A DNA stretch of 64,000 nucleotides, taken from the NCBI RefSeq assembly GCF_011320095.1, contig NZ_JAANOY010000007.1:27360-91359 (forward strand), read 5' to 3'. Of the stretch, positions 62,378 to 64,000 are shown one piece after another. Below the pieces are notes generated by a model. The model was given only the letters and a program-made list of their open reading frames with translations, made no database searches and was not told the origin of the DNA. Each line of letters begins with the position of its first letter. The first letter of the stretch is position 1. Source of the DNA: Cognatiluteimonas telluris. Its GTDB lineage: Bacteria; Pseudomonadota; Gammaproteobacteria; Xanthomonadales; Xanthomonadaceae. Made by a program: the position numbers and the translations under genes.

Positions 62378-63759
62378 GGCGCGCTCCCGCCGAACAGCGC
62401 GTGCAGGCGCTGCAGGAATTCTGGCGGCGGTTCACCGCCAGGCATGCGCACGATGTGCAGTGCCTTGAATTGCTCGGGCACCAGCGCATCGGCTTCGGGG
62501 GTGTCGTCGATGCACACCGGCAGGATGAACTTCGCGCCGTCGGCCAGGTTGCGGGTGCGATCCACCGCGTAGCTCCACTCGCGGCGGAAGTAGGCTTCGT
62601 GCCGGCGCTGCGTGGTGGCCGAGATCACCGGCAGGAAGAAGCTGCAGCGGCCGATGTTCGCGCGGATCTTGCGGTCGTAGTCGTCGCCGCCTTCAAGCCG
62701 GTCGAGGTCGAACCAGGTCGTCAGCCCGGCACTGTCCATCGCCGCCTTGAGGCGCTGGACCGCGGGGAGGTCCTCGCGCGCATAGCTGATGAAGATCGCA
62801 TTCTCCGGCATCTCGCGCGCCGGTGGCAGGAACCGTTGCGGCGCGTTGCCGCCGGTCGATGCCGCAGGACGCTGGCGCGCGGACCAGCGCTCGTGCAGCT
62901 CGGCGACGAACGCCTCGGCGCCGCCGAACACGCGCGTGCGCACGCTCACCTGCTGCAGGAACGCCACCAGCCGCGCGTCCTGCGCGGTGTGGTCATCGGC
63001 GAAGACCTCGCTCACGTCGCGCGGATCGGACAGGCGCTTGCGCTTGGCCATGCGCAGGAACAGGCGCGCCAGCCAGTTGGAGAAATCGCTGCCGATCAGC
63101 AGCAGGTGGTTGTGTTCGAGCTCGTGGAAGAGTTTTTCCGGCGTCAGGTGCTCGGACTGCAGCGCGCAGATGAACTCCAGCATGTCCTCGTCGGAGACGA
63201 CGTAGGTCGGCGACGCCGACAGCCGGCCCAGCAGGTGGTAGAGCACGGTGCGCTGCGACTGGCTGCGTTCGGCCGACAGGTCGGCCACGCGGTTGGGTGC
63301 ATAGGCGATGACTTCGGTCGAGGGCTGGCCGCCGTGCCGCTCCAGGTCGAGCGCGCGCTCGAGCAGCGGATCGAAGGTGGTGGTGACGAACAGGTCGAAG
63401 TCGGTGATCTGCGCCAGTTGCCGCAGCGCCAGCGGCGGCTCGAACTGCACTTCGCGCAGGATCGAGCGAAGCCGCGTATAGGCTTCCTCGCGCCGGCCGT
63501 GCTGGCCGAGGAAGCAGCACATCACGTCGTTGAGGGTGAGCGGCTGCGGCAGTCCACCGACATCCACCGACAGCCGCGCGGCGAGCTTCTCCGCCAGCCA
63601 TTCGTACAACGGACGCAGGCCGCGATCGGTCTGCACCCGCAGTAGGTCGGGGCCGATGATCGGGATGACGCGGCGCTCTTCGATGTAGTTGAGCAGGTCG
63701 TCCCAGGCGTCCTCGTCGAATGCCTGCAACGATGCGGCCGTGGCCGGAAGGGTCGCCAT
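62374..63759 (-). CDS. SIR2-like and TIR domain fusion protein (putative NADase effector)
   Basis: The 461-residue protein has an N-terminal SIR2-like (SIR2_2) domain (about 20-240) and a C-terminal TIR domain (about 319-435). In SIR2 the NAD-loop is reduced to PIIGPDLL (33-40), the TTNxD motif reads TTTFDPLL (126-133, Asn replaced by Thr128), HxxG is kept as YHLLG (His175), and LLIGSDFSNWLARL ends the domain. In TIR, NAIFISYAREDLPAV (320-334), WFDLDRLEGGDD and FRREW with candidate catalytic Glu394 are seen. The TIR part may cleave NAD; the SIR2 part may bind it only. It is first in the two-gene operon with the nSTAND1 ATPase. Start ATG 63757-63759 gives MATLPATAAS. Confidence 0.8.
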   Translation of the reverse strand: MATLPATAASLQAFDEDAWDDLLNYIEERRVIPIIGPDLLRVQTDRGLRPLYEWLAEKLAARLSVDVGGLPQPLTLNDVMCCFLGQHGRREEAYTRLRSILREVQFEPPLALRQLAQITDFDLFVTTTFDPLLERALDLERHGGQPSTEVIAYAPNRVADLSAERSQSQRTVLYHLLGRLSASPTYVVSDEDMLEFICALQSEHLTPEKLFHELEHNHLLLIGSDFSNWLARLFLRMAKRKRLSDPRDVSEVFADDHTAQDARLVAFLQQVSVRTRVFGGAEAFVAELHERWSARQRPAASTGGNAPQRFLPPAREMPENAIFISYAREDLPAVQRLKAAMDSAGLTTWFDLDRLEGGDDYDRKIRANIGRCSFFLPVISATTQRRHEAYFRREWSYAVDRTRNLADGAKFILPVCIDDTPEADALVPEQFKALHIVRMPGGEPPPEFLQRLHALFGGSAP

Positions 63760-63914
63760 GCGTCACCCCCTGCTCGGACTGCCGAGCCAAGCCAGCTGGT
63801 GGCCGGCCGCGCGAGTTTAGCGAAGCCATACCGGACCGCAAATGGCATGGTTTCGATGTGCCGCGGCGTGGCCGCAAGCCACCGGGTTGCACGTTTTAGC
63901 CTGTTCGATTTCGT

Positions 63915-64000
63915 GTCCGGCGTCCGGCGTCCGGCGTCCGGCGTCCGGCGTCCGGCGTCCGGCGTCGGCGTCGGCGGCGGCGGCGTCGGCGGCGGCGGCG
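63915..64000. repeat. 7-bp tandem repeat running into GGC/GTC triplet-like repeats at window end
   Basis: Seven exact GTCCGGC units (63915-63963), then GTCGGC units and GGC triplets to the last base, so the array continues outside the window. It is about 155 bp upstream of the SIR2-TIR start, and no other gene is seen in 63760-64000. Confidence 0.9.

Noticed and set aside
59426..62572. 1048-codon plus-strand open frame opposite the nSTAND1 gene
   Set aside because: No ribosome site, Arg/Gly-rich translation, and the minus frame has full STAND motifs.
63915..64000. CRISPR or replication origin iterons
   Set aside because: Units are 7 bp, directly joined and grade into GGC triplets; no replication gene is present.

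Overview
The window is a GC-rich gammaproteobacterial chromosome segment. Gene content, gene order and codon bias point to the Lysobacter/Luteimonas side of the Xanthomonadaceae (Lysobacteraceae). The markers used are a pilC-pilB/pilA-pilR-pilS-sucCD type IV pilus neighbourhood, an otsB-GH15-otsA trehalose operon, a ruvC-ruvA-kup-ruvB-tolQRAB-pal-cpoB-queE-queC run, and several palindromic intergenic repeat families of the kind common in xanthomonads. No species can be named from the sequence alone.

Region 1 (1-22.3 kb) is a type IV pilus locus split by a glycan cassette. pilC (cut by the window edge) and pilB lie on the minus strand. Then come seven plus-strand genes: a dolichol-phosphate-mannose-synthase-like GT2, a sugar aminotransferase, a Gfo/Idh oxidoreductase, an ATP-grasp ligase, a flippase, another GT2 and a methyltransferase. 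They converge on a six-gene minus-strand series that begins with pilA and continues through two TMTC-like GT-C membrane proteins, a GT4, an NDP-sugar epimerase and a GT2; each junction after the first GT-C gene is a 4-nt stop/start overlap. pilA has a good sigma-54 promoter and a terminator placed just before the first GT-C gene. pilR and pilS, its likely activators, follow after a lipoprotein polysaccharide deacetylase. I read the whole as a pilin or surface glycosylation island.

Region 2 (22.4-58.8 kb) is mostly housekeeping: sucCD, nadE, bamD, rluD, pgeF, a receiver protein, clpB with a heat-shock promoter, plsC, trehalose synthesis/hydrolysis, an ABC-F ATPase, aspS, yebC, ruvCAB, kup, the Tol-Pal envelope complex and queE/queC. 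It is peppered with palindromic repeats. One copy has entered the ABC-F gene without breaking its frame, another cluster surrounds a DUF559 gene, and a third sits between sucC and sucD. The 3' end of nadE is partly duplicated in tandem.

Region 3 (58.8-64 kb) begins with a 9-bp tandem repeat and tRNA-Lys(UUU). It continues with a two-gene minus-strand module: a SIR2-like plus TIR fusion, overlapping by 4 nt a 1066-residue nSTAND1 ATPase with one membrane segment and a helical repeat tail. This has the architecture of an NAD-depleting anti-phage or programmed-death system and is the strongest candidate for an undescribed system here. The window ends in a 7-bp tandem repeat upstream of that module.
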